Source of the DNA: Bacillota bacterium
GTDB taxonomy: Bacteria; Bacillota; Clostridia; Lachnospirales; CAG-274
DNA length: 40,313 bases
Direction of reading: 5' to 3'
Assembly (NCBI GenBank): GCA_017543265.1
Contig: JAFYGI010000045.1
Location: forward strand, 1-40,313
Both the position numbers and the translations under genes were made by a program. This document shows, piece by piece, positions 16,030 through 24,775 of the stretch (positions are counted from its first letter, which is position 1; every line of letters starts with the position of its first letter). A model generated the notes under the pieces. The model ran no database searches. It was not told where the DNA came from and saw only the letters and a list, made by a program, of their open reading frames with translations.

Positions 16030-18177
16030 TTATTCTTCTTCTGCAGGAGCCTCAGCCTTGACGGGTCTGGGCAGGCAAGCCTTTCTTGAAAGGTTTACAC
16101 GTCCCTGATCGTCTATTTCGGTAACCTTTACCTCGATAACATCGCCTACATTTACAACATCCTCGACCTTTGCAACACGCTCGTGCGCAAGCTTGGAGAT
16201 GTGTACAAGACCCTCTGTTTCAAAGCCTATCTCAACAAACGCACCGAAGGTCATAAGACGGGTAACAGTACCCTTGTATACCTTGCCGACCTCGGGACCC
16301 TTGTCGATCATGGTTATCATATCAACAGCCTTTGCGATAGCATCCGCATCGGTAGATGAGATGTATATCTTGCCCTCGTCCTCAGTATCTATCTTGTCAA
16401 CGCCCGAAAGCTCTATTATCTTGTTGATGGTCTTGCCCTTGGAGCCGATCACCTCGGCCATCTTATCGGGATTGATCTGTACAAAATGTATCTTGGGCGC
16501 ATACTTGGAAAGACTCTCGCGGGGTTCGGAAATAGCCTTTAACATTACCTCGTCAAGAATGTAGTTTCTTGCCTCGTGTGTATTTGCGATAGCGCCTTTA
16601 ATTATCTCGGGTGTAAGACCCTGTATCTTCATATCCATCTGGATAGCCGTGATACCCTTGTGAGTACCCGCAACCTTGAAGTCCATATCACCGAAGAAGT
16701 CCTCAAGACCCTGTATATCGGTAAGCAGGATAAAGTCGTCGTCCGTTTCGCCTGTTACAAGACCGCAGGAGATACCTGCAACGGGACGCTTGATGGGTAC
16801 GCCCGCAGCCATAAGCGAAAGTGTGGAGCCGCAAACGCTGGCCTGTGATGTCGAGCCGTTTGAGCTTAATACCTCGCTGACAAGACGGATAGCGTAGGGG
16901 AACTCGCTCTCGTCGGGGATAACGGGCAAAAGTGCACGCTCTGCAAGGGCACCGTGGCCTATCTCGCGGCGGCCGGGGCTTCTTGAGGGCTTGGCCTCAC
17001 CTGTCGAATAGCCGGGGAAGTTGTAGTGATGGATGTATCTCTTGCTTGTTTCCTCGTCGTCAAGACCGTCTATCTTCTGTGCCTCACCTACCGAAGCAAG
17101 GGTAGTTACCGTAAGCACCTGTGTCTGACCGCGCTTGAAAAGTGCCGAGCCGTGTGTTCTGGGCAGGATGTCCACCTCTGCGGAAAGCGGCCTTATCTGG
17201 TTTAATGCACGGCCGTCGGGACGCTTGTGGTCACGAAGGATCATGCGGCGCACGGTCTCTTTTTCGTACTTGTATATAGCCTCGTCGATGACTGTGGCAA
17301 ATTCCTCGTCGTCAAGCTCTGCACCGAATTTTTCCTTAAGTGCGGCTATACATTCCTCGTTTATTGCGCTGATGCGCTCGTCGCGTATCTGCTTCATGTC
17401 GGTAAATACGGCCTCTTCCATGCGCTGTGCGGGGATAAGCTCCTTTATTGCCTCGTAAAGGTCGTGATCGACAACGTGCTCCTCGTAGCTGTGCTTTTCC
17501 TTGCCGCATACAGCAACGATACCGTCGATGAACTCGCATATCTCAACGTTCTGTCTGTGACCGAACATGATAGCCTCGTACATCTCGTCGTCCGTTACCT
17601 CGTCAGCACCTGCCTCGATCATCATTACCTTTTCCTTTGTGGAAGAAACGGTAAGGTTCATGCGGCTTGCCTTTTTCTGCTCGGCTGTGGGGTTGATAAC
17701 ATATTCGCCGTCTATCATACCGACGGATACGGAACCCGTGGGGCCGTAGAAAGGTATGTCGGATATGGAAAGTGCGATGGAAGAACCGATCATTGCACAT
17801 ATCTCGGGTGAACAATCCTGGTCAACGCAAAGTACAAGTGCGTTTATACATACGTCGTTTCTGTAATCCTTGGGGAAAAGGGGACGTATGGGTCTGTCGA
17901 TAACACGCGATGTAAGTATTGCGTGCTCCGCAGGTCTGCCCTCACGTCGTGTAAAGCCGCCGGGTATCTTGCCGACAGCATACATTTTTTCCTCATAGTC
18001 GATGGAAAGAGGGAAAAAGTCGATGCCTGCGCGGGGCTTTTCGCTTGCTGTGGCTGTTACAAGAACGACCGTGTCGCCGTAGCGCACGATACATTCGCCG
18101 TTTGCAAGCTCTGCAACTCTGTCTATCTGTACGGAGAGCTCGCGGCCTGCAAGATTCATTTTAAATGTTTTGTACAT
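16030..18177 (-). CDS. pnp: polyribonucleotide nucleotidyltransferase (PNPase)
   Basis: A 3'-5' phosphorolytic exoribonuclease of 715 residues, standard for the family. The two RNase-PH-like domains are evident (about 1-220 and 300-540), with GGFTRREGRP and, in the second catalytic core, FPGYSTGEAKPSRSPGRREIGHG and QMDMKIQGL. The C-terminus has a KH domain (VIGSKGKTINKI, around 555-615) and an S1 domain (GKVYKGTVTRLMTFGAFVEI, around 620-690). AAAGGAG sits before the ATG. It follows rpsO, the usual bacterial order, but is separated from it by a terminator hairpin and has its own structured leader. Codon use is biased to ATC for Ile, as expected for high expression. Confidence 0.97.
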   Translation of the reverse strand: MYKTFKMNLAGRELSVQIDRVAELANGECIVRYGDTVVLVTATASEKPRAGIDFFPLSIDYEEKMYAVGKIPGGFTRREGRPAEHAILTSRVIDRPIRPLFPKDYRNDVCINALVLCVDQDCSPEICAMIGSSIALSISDIPFYGPTGSVSVGMIDGEYVINPTAEQKKASRMNLTVSSTKEKVMMIEAGADEVTDDEMYEAIMFGHRQNVEICEFIDGIVAVCGKEKHSYEEHVVDHDLYEAIKELIPAQRMEEAVFTDMKQIRDERISAINEECIAALKEKFGAELDDEEFATVIDEAIYKYEKETVRRMILRDHKRPDGRALNQIRPLSAEVDILPRTHGSALFKRGQTQVLTVTTLASVGEAQKIDGLDDEETSKRYIHHYNFPGYSTGEAKPSRSPGRREIGHGALAERALLPVIPDESEFPYAIRLVSEVLSSNGSTSQASVCGSTLSLMAAGVPIKRPVAGISCGLVTGETDDDFILLTDIQGLEDFFGDMDFKVAGTHKGITAIQMDMKIQGLTPEIIKGAIANTHEARNYILDEVMLKAISEPRESLSKYAPKIHFVQINPDKMAEVIGSKGKTINKIIELSGVDKIDTEDEGKIYISSTDADAIAKAVDMITMIDKGPEVGKVYKGTVTRLMTFGAFVEIGFETEGLVHISKLAHERVAKVEDVVNVGDVIEVKVTEIDDQGRVNLSRKACLPRPVKAEAPAEEE

Positions 18178-18197
18178 AGTATACTCCTTTGTGTTTG

Positions 18198-18240
18198 AGG
18201 ACTCCCCGAAAACGTGCCGATGCCCGAAGGGGGTGCCCTT
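18198..18240 (-). ncRNA. structured leader motif upstream of pnp
   Basis: In the minus-strand transcript AGGGC (18235-18239) can pair with GUCCU (18198-18202). Inside it CCCC pairs with GGGG, enclosing UUCGGGCAUCGGCACGUUUU. The block CGGCACGUUUUCGGGG and the initial AAGGGCACC recur upstream of the LRR-dockerin gene (33737-33826). It ends about 20 nt before the pnp start codon, so it could influence translation. Its class is unknown to me. Confidence 0.45.
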
Positions 18241-18337
18241 ATATTTACCGACTGTTTTTTAGCTTAAAACACCGTTTAAAAAATTAAGCGGCCTTTTAAA
18301 CTAAAAACACCGCCGGCATTGTTGACGTGTAAATTTG

Positions 18338-18366
18338 AAAAAGGGGGTGTCAATAACAACACCCCC
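18338..18366 (-). terminator. intrinsic terminator of rpsO
   Basis: GGGGGTGT/ACACCCCC stem (18343-18350 with 18359-18366) followed on the minus strand by TTTTT. It begins only eight bases past the rpsO stop. Confidence 0.8.
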
Positions 18367-18373
18367 AACAGTC

Positions 18374-18634
18374 TTACTTTCTTAAACCAAGTGCTGCAAT
18401 AAGCTCACGATATTTAACAATATCCTTGGACTTGATGTAGTTTAAAAGACCTTTTCTCTGACCAACCATCTTAAGAAGACCTCTTCTTGAGTGGTGATCC
18501 TTCTTGTGTTCCTTTAAGTGTTCGGTAAGGTGGTTGATCCTTGCTGTAAGCAGTGCAACCTGAACCTCGGGTGAACCTGTGTCGCCCTCGCTTCTGCCGA
18601 ACTTAGCGATAATGTCCTGCTTGTTGATTTCCAT
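18374..18634 (-). CDS. rpsO: 30S ribosomal protein S15
   Basis: S15 is a small primary 16S-rRNA-binding protein of the 30S central domain. The 86-residue product has the conserved [16 protein letters not shown], the [12 protein letters not shown] loop and [15 protein letters not shown] precedes the ATG. A long leader of about 105 nt upstream and the neighbouring pnp are typical for this locus. Confidence 0.97.
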   Translation of the reverse strand: MEINKQDIIAKFGRSEGDTGSPEVQVALLTARINHLTEHLKEHKKDHHSRRGLLKMVGQRKGLLNYIKSKDIVKYRELIAALGLRK

Positions 18635-18740
18635 TTTTGTTTCCTCCTATAAATTATTTTACGGGGTGCTTGACCCTTTATACACCCTATGCCAAGGATA
18701 GGCCGGAGAGTCCCGAACCTGAGCATGGGTCATTCACACG
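18635..18740 (-). promoter_or_regulatory. rpsO 5' leader, possible S15 autoregulatory RNA
   Basis: The roughly 105-nt leader has several GC-rich pairings, including GGGTG...CACCC, CCGGCCTATCC...GGATAGG-like segments and a central GGTTCGGGACTCTCCGG. S15 commonly represses its own mRNA through leader structures in bacteria. That role here is inferred from position and structure only. Confidence 0.35.
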
Positions 18741-18746
18741 ATTTAT

Positions 18747-18775
18747 ATTCTACCACATAAATCATGCGAATACAA
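18747..18775 (-). promoter_or_regulatory. rpsO promoter
   Basis: Minus strand TTGTAT (18770-18775), 17-nt spacer, TAGAAT (18747-18752). Confidence 0.6.
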
Positions 18776-18840
18776 GTGTTTTTTTTGTAAAAAACACAGT
18801 GCTGTTTATGCGTTTTGCGGGCATAATTACCAAATAAGGC

Positions 18841-19269
18841 TTACTTGGACTCCTCATCCTGGGGCTTGTTGGTAAGATTGGGCTCCGTATTGCCGTATAT
18901 CTCGCTTTTGAGGATGGGTATGCGTATGCCCTTGTTAAGACCGAATTCAACGATCACGTTCTGGTCGTATATCTCGCATACCTTGCCGTAGAAGCCGCTG
19001 GAGGTAACTATCCAGTCGCCTTCCTTGATGTCGTTTTGTATGTCTTTAAGCTGCTGCTCGCGCTTTTTCTGCGGCTTGATGGCAAAAAGATACATCAAAA
19101 CAAAAATCACGATGACATAGATGACCATTATTATACCTGACATGGGGCCGCCCTGTGCCGTCTGTGCGCCGCTGCCTGCCGCTGCCGCCGCCTGTGTGAC
19201 TGCCTCCTGTGCTGCTGCCTCGCCGCCGTCAAATGTGACGGATGTCAAAAGTGCAGTTAAAAAAACCAT
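18841..19269 (-). CDS. yajC: preprotein translocase subunit YajC
   Basis: An accessory Sec-translocase membrane protein of 142 residues. One TM helix (about 44-65, IIMVIYVIVIFVLMYLFAI) is followed by the diagnostic KPQKKREQQLKDIQNDIKEG and by GDWIVTSSGFYGKVCEI. The N-terminal 40 residues are an Ala/Gln-rich, low-complexity extension longer than in most homologs; AGGAGA before the ATG supports this start. No secD or secF is adjacent. It has its own promoter. Confidence 0.93.
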   Translation of the reverse strand: MVFLTALLTSVTFDGGEAAAQEAVTQAAAAAGSGAQTAQGGPMSGIIMVIYVIVIFVLMYLFAIKPQKKREQQLKDIQNDIKEGDWIVTSSGFYGKVCEIYDQNVIVEFGLNKGIRIPILKSEIYGNTEPNLTNKPQDEESK

Positions 19270-19335
19270 ATAGATCTCTCCTTATCTTTATGTTAGTATC
19301 GCGAATATTAAAAATATTTCAATATTCCTGTAATA

Positions 19336-19364
19336 ATTATATATAATTATCCCGTCATAGTCAA
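19336..19364 (-). promoter_or_regulatory. yajC promoter
   Basis: Minus strand TTGACT (19359-19364), 17-nt spacer, TATAAT (19336-19341), about 67 nt upstream of the start codon. Confidence 0.7.
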
Positions 19365-19474
19365 GAAATTTATTTGCGCATAATACGAATACCGTTGACA
19401 AATGCCGCCCGGACGGGTGACGGTATCTGCTGTCGCACTTACGATAATTTATGCGAAAGATTTTATAAATAATG

Positions 19475-19503
19475 TAGACAAAACAAATAAAAAATGTTAA
19501 AAT
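19475..19503 (+). promoter_or_regulatory. promoter of EAL-protein gene
   Basis: TAGACA (19475-19480), 17-nt spacer, TAAAAT (19498-19503). A small hairpin TGTGCC/GGCACA lies in the leader, between about 19524 and 19541. Confidence 0.55.
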
Positions 19504-19568
19504 ATGTTTAAAAGGAAAAGGTATGTGCCGACCCGGGCACAACAGTCAATTATTGAGAGGATATGGCA

Positions 19569-21230
19569 ATGGGAACGGAATCTATAAGCAATTTTAATCA
19601 ATTTATAGAGGCGTTGGCTACATTGGGACATTGTACCGACGACTATCTGTTTTTTGGCGAGATAAAAAGATCGACACTTAATTTTTCAAAAGAGGCGGCG
19701 GTAAAGTTCGGTATGCCATCGAACAGCTTTGACAATGCGTCCAAGGTATGCGCCACATTTACGCATCCCGAGGACTATCCCGCGCTGCTTAAAAATCTGA
19801 CGGGCGTGCAGATGGGATATATAAACGAATTCAGACAGGACTGCCGCTGGTTCGACTGCATGGGCAATCCCGTATGGGTGCGCATAAGGGCAAGGGTGCT
19901 TACGGGCAAAAACGGCAACCCCGATCTTATCGTGGGTACCGTTGCGGAAATGGGCAAAAGGCGTGTTGCGGACAATATAACGGGCTTCCGCGACGGTGCT
20001 GCGCTCTATGACGAGCTTAAAAAGGATTTTCCGCAGGACGGCTTTATAATGCGCCTTTTTATAAGAAATATGTACGAGCAGACCGTTAAGCACGGCGATG
20101 CAATGGTGGAAAGGCTTCAAAGGCTTGTTTCCAACGCCATAAGCGACAGCTTGTCCAGCGACCAGGTATGCTACTACCGCACAAGGGGCGCTTTTACCAT
20201 CTTTTCACGCCACGGCGACGAGGAGGATGCCTTTACCCTGTTTAAAAATATCAGCGACCTTGCGGCAAAGATAAACGCAAGGATGGGCTACACATACACA
20301 TTCAAGCTGCGCGGCGGCGTTGTGCCCTACAAGGATTACACCGACGACATAACGGAGCTTATCAAAAAGTGCGAGTTTTCGTCCACCTTTGCCACATCGC
20401 TCAACACCAAAAGCTTTTATGTGTTTGACAGCGGCGATTATGCCGACTACAACCACAGCAGGGAGCTTTTGAATGCGCTGCAGTATGCGGTAAAGAACGA
20501 TTTTGAGGGCTTCGGGCTTTACTATCAGCCTATATTTAACGTAAAAACGGGCAAGCTTTCGGGCTGCGAGGCACTTTTGAGATACAGGGACGACAAATTC
20601 GGCGAGGTACAGCCGACGGAGTTTGTGCCGCTGCTCGAGGAGAGCGGTCTTATAATCCCCGCAGGACGCTGGGCACTTGTCAAGGCGATAGAGCAGTGCA
20701 AAAAGTGGACAAAGCTTATGCCGGATGTAAGGGTAAACGTGAATTTAAGCTATGTACAGCTGGAGCGTGAGGAAGTTGTCAAGGAGATAATGGATATAAT
20801 CTTTGAGAGCGGATTAAGCACCAAAAATCTGGCGCTTGAGCTTACGGAAAGCGGAAGTCTGCTTAAAAGCGTTATTACGGAGTATGTAAGGATATTCCGC
20901 AAGGCGGGCATAAAGCTTGCGCTGGACGATTTCGGCATGGGCTATTCAAACCTTTTGTATCTTAACGAGATGCACGTTGATGTGGTAAAGGTAGACCGCA
21001 CCTTTGTAGAGGCCAGCGGCAGCAGCGAATACAGCTACAGCCTGATAAGACACATTGTTGAAATGGCACACAGCGCCGATACAAAGGTATGTGTCGAGGG
21101 CATAGAGACCGAGGAGGAGCTTAAAAGCATTGCCGCCCTCTGTCCCGACTACTATCAGGGCTTCTATTTCAGCAGACCCATACCGGCCGAAAGGTTCGAA
21201 AACGAATATCTCAAGGGCTCGAAAAATTAA
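19569..21230 (+). CDS. c-di-GMP phosphodiesterase: PAS-like, degenerate GGDEF, EAL
   Basis: A cytosolic signalling enzyme of about 553 residues. A PAS-like sensor region (about 20-135, with THPEDYPALL and NPVWVRIRARVL) leads to a GGDEF-like region (about 140-290) in which the signature is replaced by RGAFTIF, so it should not make c-di-GMP. The EAL domain (about 310-550) keeps the catalytic set: EALLRYRD, NVNLSYVQL, LELTESG, ALDDFGMGYSN, KVDRTFV, CVEGIET and QGFYFSRPIP. It is therefore predicted to hydrolyse c-di-GMP. There are no TM helices. GAGAGG at 19555-19560 lies two bases before the ATG at 19563 but eight before the ATG at 19569, so the latter is chosen. Confidence 0.9.
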   Translation: MGTESISNFNQFIEALATLGHCTDDYLFFGEIKRSTLNFSKEAAVKFGMPSNSFDNASKVCATFTHPEDYPALLKNLTGVQMGYINEFRQDCRWFDCMGNPVWVRIRARVLTGKNGNPDLIVGTVAEMGKRRVADNITGFRDGAALYDELKKDFPQDGFIMRLFIRNMYEQTVKHGDAMVERLQRLVSNAISDSLSSDQVCYYRTRGAFTIFSRHGDEEDAFTLFKNISDLAAKINARMGYTYTFKLRGGVVPYKDYTDDITELIKKCEFSSTFATSLNTKSFYVFDSGDYADYNHSRELLNALQYAVKNDFEGFGLYYQPIFNVKTGKLSGCEALLRYRDDKFGEVQPTEFVPLLEESGLIIPAGRWALVKAIEQCKKWTKLMPDVRVNVNLSYVQLEREEVVKEIMDIIFESGLSTKNLALELTESGSLLKSVITEYVRIFRKAGIKLALDDFGMGYSNLLYLNEMHVDVVKVDRTFVEASGSSEYSYSLIRHIVEMAHSADTKVCVEGIETEEELKSIAALCPDYYQGFYFSRPIPAERFENEYLKGSKN

Positions 21231-21268
21231 GCCTTTGTCAGCAAATAAAAAACAAAAGGAGGGGTCTT

Positions 21269-22399
21269 ATGGTCCCGTTCAATAAAGCCCCCTTTACCGG
21301 GGACGAGTTTGAGTACATAAGACAGGCGATAAGCGCAAACAAAATATCCGGCGACGGACGCTTTACAAAGCTGTGCAACAAAATGATGGAGGACAGGTTT
21401 GGGGCACAGAAGGTGATGCTTACCACAAGCGGCACGAGCGCCCTTGATATGGCGGCCGTTTTGTGCGGCTTCAAGCCGGGGGATGAGGTCATCCTGCCAA
21501 GCTATACGTTTTCCAGCACGGCAACGGCTATGGTGCTGGGCGGCGCAAAGCTTGTGTTTGTGGATGTGCGCCCCGATACCATGAATATAGACGAAAAGAA
21601 AATAGAACGTGCCGTTACGGACAAAACAAAGGCGATAGTATGCGTGCATTATGCGGGTGTTGCCTGTGAGATGGACACTATTTTGGATATTGCAAAAAGA
21701 CACGGCCTTAAGGTGATAGAGGATGCCGCACAGGCGGTCATGAGTACATATAAGGGACGTGCTCTGGGCACCATAGGCGATTTCGGCTGCTTTTCCTTCC
21801 ACGAGACCAAGAATTATTCGATGGGTGAGGGCGGTGCGATACTGATAAACGACCCCGAATATAACGAGCGTGCCGAGATACTGCGCGAAAAGGGCACAAA
21901 CCGCTCCAAGTTTTTCCGCGGACAGGTGGACAAATATACCTGGGTGGATTTTGGCGACAGCTACCTGCCAAGTGATATAAACGCGGCCTATCTCTATGCA
22001 CAGCTTATGCACGCGGACGAGATATTCAACGACCGTATGACGCTTTACAATGACTATCTTAAGGCGTTTAAGCCGCTTGCGGACGAGGGCAGGATAGAGC
22101 TTCAGCATATCCCCGAAGGCTGTACACACAATGCACATATGTTCTATATAAAGCTTAAAGACCTTGACGACCGTACAAAATTTATAGAATATATGCGTGA
22201 CAGCGGTGTAATGGCGGTATTTCATTATGTGCCGCTGCATAGTGCGCCCGCGGGACAAAAGTTCGGCCGCTTTGACGGCGAGGACGAGTATACAACGTCG
22301 GAAAGCGAAAGACTGGTAAGACTGCCGATGTATTACAATATGGATAAAAAGGATAAAGAGCTTGTAATAGACTGCGCTCTGAGATATTTTTCGGTATAA
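21269..22399 (+). CDS. wecE: dTDP-4-amino-4,6-dideoxygalactose transaminase family
   Basis: A PLP-dependent sugar-nucleotide aminotransferase of the DegT/DnrJ/EryC1 family, closest in pattern to WecE/RffA (376 residues). The PLP Lys is about residue 181 in SFHETKNYSMGEGG. Other signatures are TTSGTSALDMAA (phosphate binding), LPSYTFSSTATA, VIEDAAQAV, LPSDINAAYL and HYVPLHSAPAG near the C-terminus. It would aminate dTDP-4-keto-6-deoxyglucose for a surface glycan. The other enzymes of such a pathway are not adjacent, and the exact substrate is inferred. AAAGGAGGGG precedes the ATG, 38 nt after the EAL gene, so the two are probably cotranscribed. A strong terminator follows. Confidence 0.85.
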   Translation: MVPFNKAPFTGDEFEYIRQAISANKISGDGRFTKLCNKMMEDRFGAQKVMLTTSGTSALDMAAVLCGFKPGDEVILPSYTFSSTATAMVLGGAKLVFVDVRPDTMNIDEKKIERAVTDKTKAIVCVHYAGVACEMDTILDIAKRHGLKVIEDAAQAVMSTYKGRALGTIGDFGCFSFHETKNYSMGEGGAILINDPEYNERAEILREKGTNRSKFFRGQVDKYTWVDFGDSYLPSDINAAYLYAQLMHADEIFNDRMTLYNDYLKAFKPLADEGRIELQHIPEGCTHNAHMFYIKLKDLDDRTKFIEYMRDSGVMAVFHYVPLHSAPAGQKFGRFDGEDEYTTSESERLVRLPMYYNMDKKDKELVIDCALRYFSV

Positions 22400-22458
22400 A
22401 AAAACGGGGTTGAGACATTAAAGATTTTGATATCTTTGATGCCTCAACCCCGTATTTT
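22400..22458. terminator. bidirectional intrinsic terminator
   Basis: ACGGGGTTGAG (22404-22414) pairs with CTCAACCCCGT (22443-22453). An inner AAAGAT/ATCTTT stem caps it, and A and T runs flank it. It serves wecE and the convergent sseB. Confidence 0.85.
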
Positions 22459-22460
22459 AT

Positions 22461-23204
22461 TTATTTTGTATAAAACGGCTCAACGCCCTCGACAGCCGCT
22501 GCTGCGACCTTGTCGGCCGCGCTTATCATGCCGATCGACTGACCGGAAGCAAGCAGCCTGTTTACGGCCGATGCAACGCCCTTGAATGTTTCGGGCATAT
22601 CACCCTCAAAATCCAGTACGCATACAATGGTGGTCTCGGGTCGGTTTTCACGCTTTGTCTGCATAAGCCAACATTTTTTGATGTTTTCGGTATTGCCGAG
22701 ATATGTGGAAAGCGCCTTTTTAAATTCGTCCGATACATCATCTGCGGGTGTTATGGCGTTGGGACCGCTTATGTGTATCTTTTCCTGCTGAACGGTCATG
22801 GGTGCGGCCGCTCTTGAGATATTTATCATCGTTTCCTTGGTAACGGCTACATTTTCGCCGTTTACGTCTATCAGAAAACCGTCAAAGCCGCGGTTCATTA
22901 TAAGCGAGCGCAGCTCGTTGTAGCTGTGGCGAAGTATCTGCGTAGCACCCTGCTTGAAATATTTAAGATATTCGTCGTAGCTTGTAAAGGCCATAATAAG
23001 CTGCTTGTCCTGTGTGGGCTCGCGCAGCGTTATATAGCTTACCACAGAGCCGGGCTGCACCTTATCGTCTACCGGTTCGGGCGTAATGGATACGGGTACA
23101 AGAAAATTGGATCTAAGAAGCTCGGTCACAAAAGTGCCCGTATTTTTTTCGGACTGCTTTTTCATGTCCTGCATAGCCCTTACAAGGGTCTCGTTGTCTG
23201 CCAT
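22461..23204 (-). CDS. SseB-family protein
   Basis: A 247-residue soluble protein of the SseB family (named after enhanced serine sensitivity in E. coli; molecular role unclear). The N-terminal domain includes FLVPVSITPEP and the FTSYDEYLKYF motif, then DGFLIDVNGENVAVTKE. The C-terminal part with KKALSTYLGN and WLMQTKRENRPETT matches the SseB C-terminal domain. GAGGT precedes the ATG. It lies 13 nt behind thrC, so it is in the thrC operon. The link to amino-acid metabolism by position is suggestive only. Confidence 0.8.
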   Translation of the reverse strand: MADNETLVRAMQDMKKQSEKNTGTFVTELLRSNFLVPVSITPEPVDDKVQPGSVVSYITLREPTQDKQLIMAFTSYDEYLKYFKQGATQILRHSYNELRSLIMNRGFDGFLIDVNGENVAVTKETMINISRAAAPMTVQQEKIHISGPNAITPADDVSDEFKKALSTYLGNTENIKKCWLMQTKRENRPETTIVCVLDFEGDMPETFKGVASAVNRLLASGQSIGMISAADKVAAAAVEGVEPFYTK

Positions 23205-23217
23205 AAATTTACCTCTT

Positions 23218-24684
23218 TCAGTTTAATTTTTCTCTTACAAAATCCTTTATTTCGGATCTGTCGATAACGGTTTTGTGTATTACCTCGCGCTTGTCGATGT
23301 CCTTTATGGGTGCGGGTATGGGTGTTTCGCTTACATCGCTCAATACCTCCAGCGCCTCAAACGGGTCGATGCCGTCGTATTTGCCGTCTATCGCCCTTAA
23401 AACATCCTTTGCGAATTTATACGGGCTTGCGGTGGACACGATAACATTGGGTGTGCTGTCCTGTGATGCAGCGGCATATTTTTTGTATGCGCAGTACGCC
23501 ACGGCGGTATGTGTGTCCATAACATAGCTGGTCTCCTTATAGAGACTGTTTATCGCCTCAAAGGTCTCGGAAATGGTGGCATATTCGCCCACAAAGCCCT
23601 CGTCTACTTTAAAGCTGTACTTTCCGCCGTTTGCAAGGGAGGTCATAAGCTCCTTTGTCTTTTCCGCGGAATTGCTTACATGGTAGAGCAATCTTTCAAG
23701 GTTGCTGGATATAAGTATGTCCATAGAGGGGCTTACCGTTACGATAAAATCGCGGTTGATGTCGTAATCCCCCGTTGTAAGGAAATCAAACAGTACCTTG
23801 TTGTCGTTTGATGCGCATATAAGCTTGTTTACGGGAAGACCCATCTGCTTTGCGTAGTAGCCCGCAAGTATATTGCCGAAATTGCCCGTGGGCACGGTGA
23901 AGTTTATCTTGTCGCCCATGGTTATCCTGCCGCTGTTTACAAGCTGTGCGTATGCGTAGAAATAATATACTATCTGCGGTGCGAGACGGCCGATATTTAT
24001 CGAGTTTGCGGATGAGAACACAAAGCCCCTCTGCTTGAGCTCCTGTTTAAGCTCGCTGTCGGTAAATATCTTTTTGACTGCTGTCTGTGCATCGTCAAAA
24101 TTGCCCTTTATTGCGGCAACACAGGTGTTTGCACCCTTTTGTGTCACCATCTGCGCCTTTTGCACATCACTTACGCCGTCGTTGGGGTAGAAAACGATTA
24201 TCCTTGTGCCCTCAACATCGGCAAAGCCCTCAAGTGCGGCCTTGCCCGTGTCGCCGCTGGTAGCCGTAAGTATGACTATCTCCTCGGAAACACCGTTTTT
24301 CTTTGCTGCCGTCTTTAAAAGGTAGGGCAGTATGGAAAGTGCCATGTCCTTGAACGCTATCGTCCTGCCGTGGAAAAGCTCCAGAAAGTTTGCATTGCCT
24401 GCCTTAACAAGCGGTGCTATCAATTCGGTGTCGAATTTTTCGTCATAAGCGGAGTTGATGCAGTATTTAAGCTCGTCCTCGGTATAATCCGTCAGGATAA
24501 GACGGAGTATGCGGTAGGCAAGCTCGCGGTAGCTGTATGAGGTTATCTTGCCAAGATCAAAATCTATCTTTGGTATCACCTCGGGTACAAAAAGACCGCC
24601 GTCGTCCGCAATGCCTTTTACTATAGCCTGACTTGCGGTAACATAATTTTTGTCGCCGCGTGTGCTTTTAAACATTATGTCCAT
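23218..24684 (-). CDS. thrC: threonine synthase
   Basis: A PLP enzyme converting O-phosphohomoserine to threonine. This is the long form (488 residues) shared by proteobacteria, clostridia and fungi. The N-terminus STRGDKNYVTASQAIVKGI, the PLP lysine near residue 112 in RTIAFKDMALS, and TATSGDTGKAALEGF and PTGNFGNILAGYYAK are characteristic. Three in-frame ATGs occur at 24693, 24684 and 24675. The AAAGGG site directly abuts the first and is nine bases from the second, so 24684 is chosen. No hom or thrB is nearby, and no T-box is visible in the short leader. Confidence 0.95.
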   Translation of the reverse strand: MDIMFKSTRGDKNYVTASQAIVKGIADDGGLFVPEVIPKIDFDLGKITSYSYRELAYRILRLILTDYTEDELKYCINSAYDEKFDTELIAPLVKAGNANFLELFHGRTIAFKDMALSILPYLLKTAAKKNGVSEEIVILTATSGDTGKAALEGFADVEGTRIIVFYPNDGVSDVQKAQMVTQKGANTCVAAIKGNFDDAQTAVKKIFTDSELKQELKQRGFVFSSANSINIGRLAPQIVYYFYAYAQLVNSGRITMGDKINFTVPTGNFGNILAGYYAKQMGLPVNKLICASNDNKVLFDFLTTGDYDINRDFIVTVSPSMDILISSNLERLLYHVSNSAEKTKELMTSLANGGKYSFKVDEGFVGEYATISETFEAINSLYKETSYVMDTHTAVAYCAYKKYAAASQDSTPNVIVSTASPYKFAKDVLRAIDGKYDGIDPFEALEVLSDVSETPIPAPIKDIDKREVIHKTVIDRSEIKDFVREKLN

Positions 24685-24725
24685 ATTTATCATCCCTTTG
24701 TTTTTTTATACATATTATCTATTTT

Positions 24726-24754
24726 ACTATACCATAAAAAAGCAAATAAATCAA
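24726..24754 (-). promoter_or_regulatory. thrC promoter
   Basis: Minus strand TTGATT (24749-24754), 17-nt spacer, TATAGT (24726-24731). Confidence 0.65.
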
Positions 24755-24775
24755 TATAAATTTCATCGGCGCATA

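Noticed and set aside
18270..18306. GTTTAAAA/TTTTAAAC palindrome between pnp and rpsO as terminator
   Set aside because: AU-rich weak stem without a T-tract; the GGGGGTGT hairpin next to rpsO is the convincing terminator.
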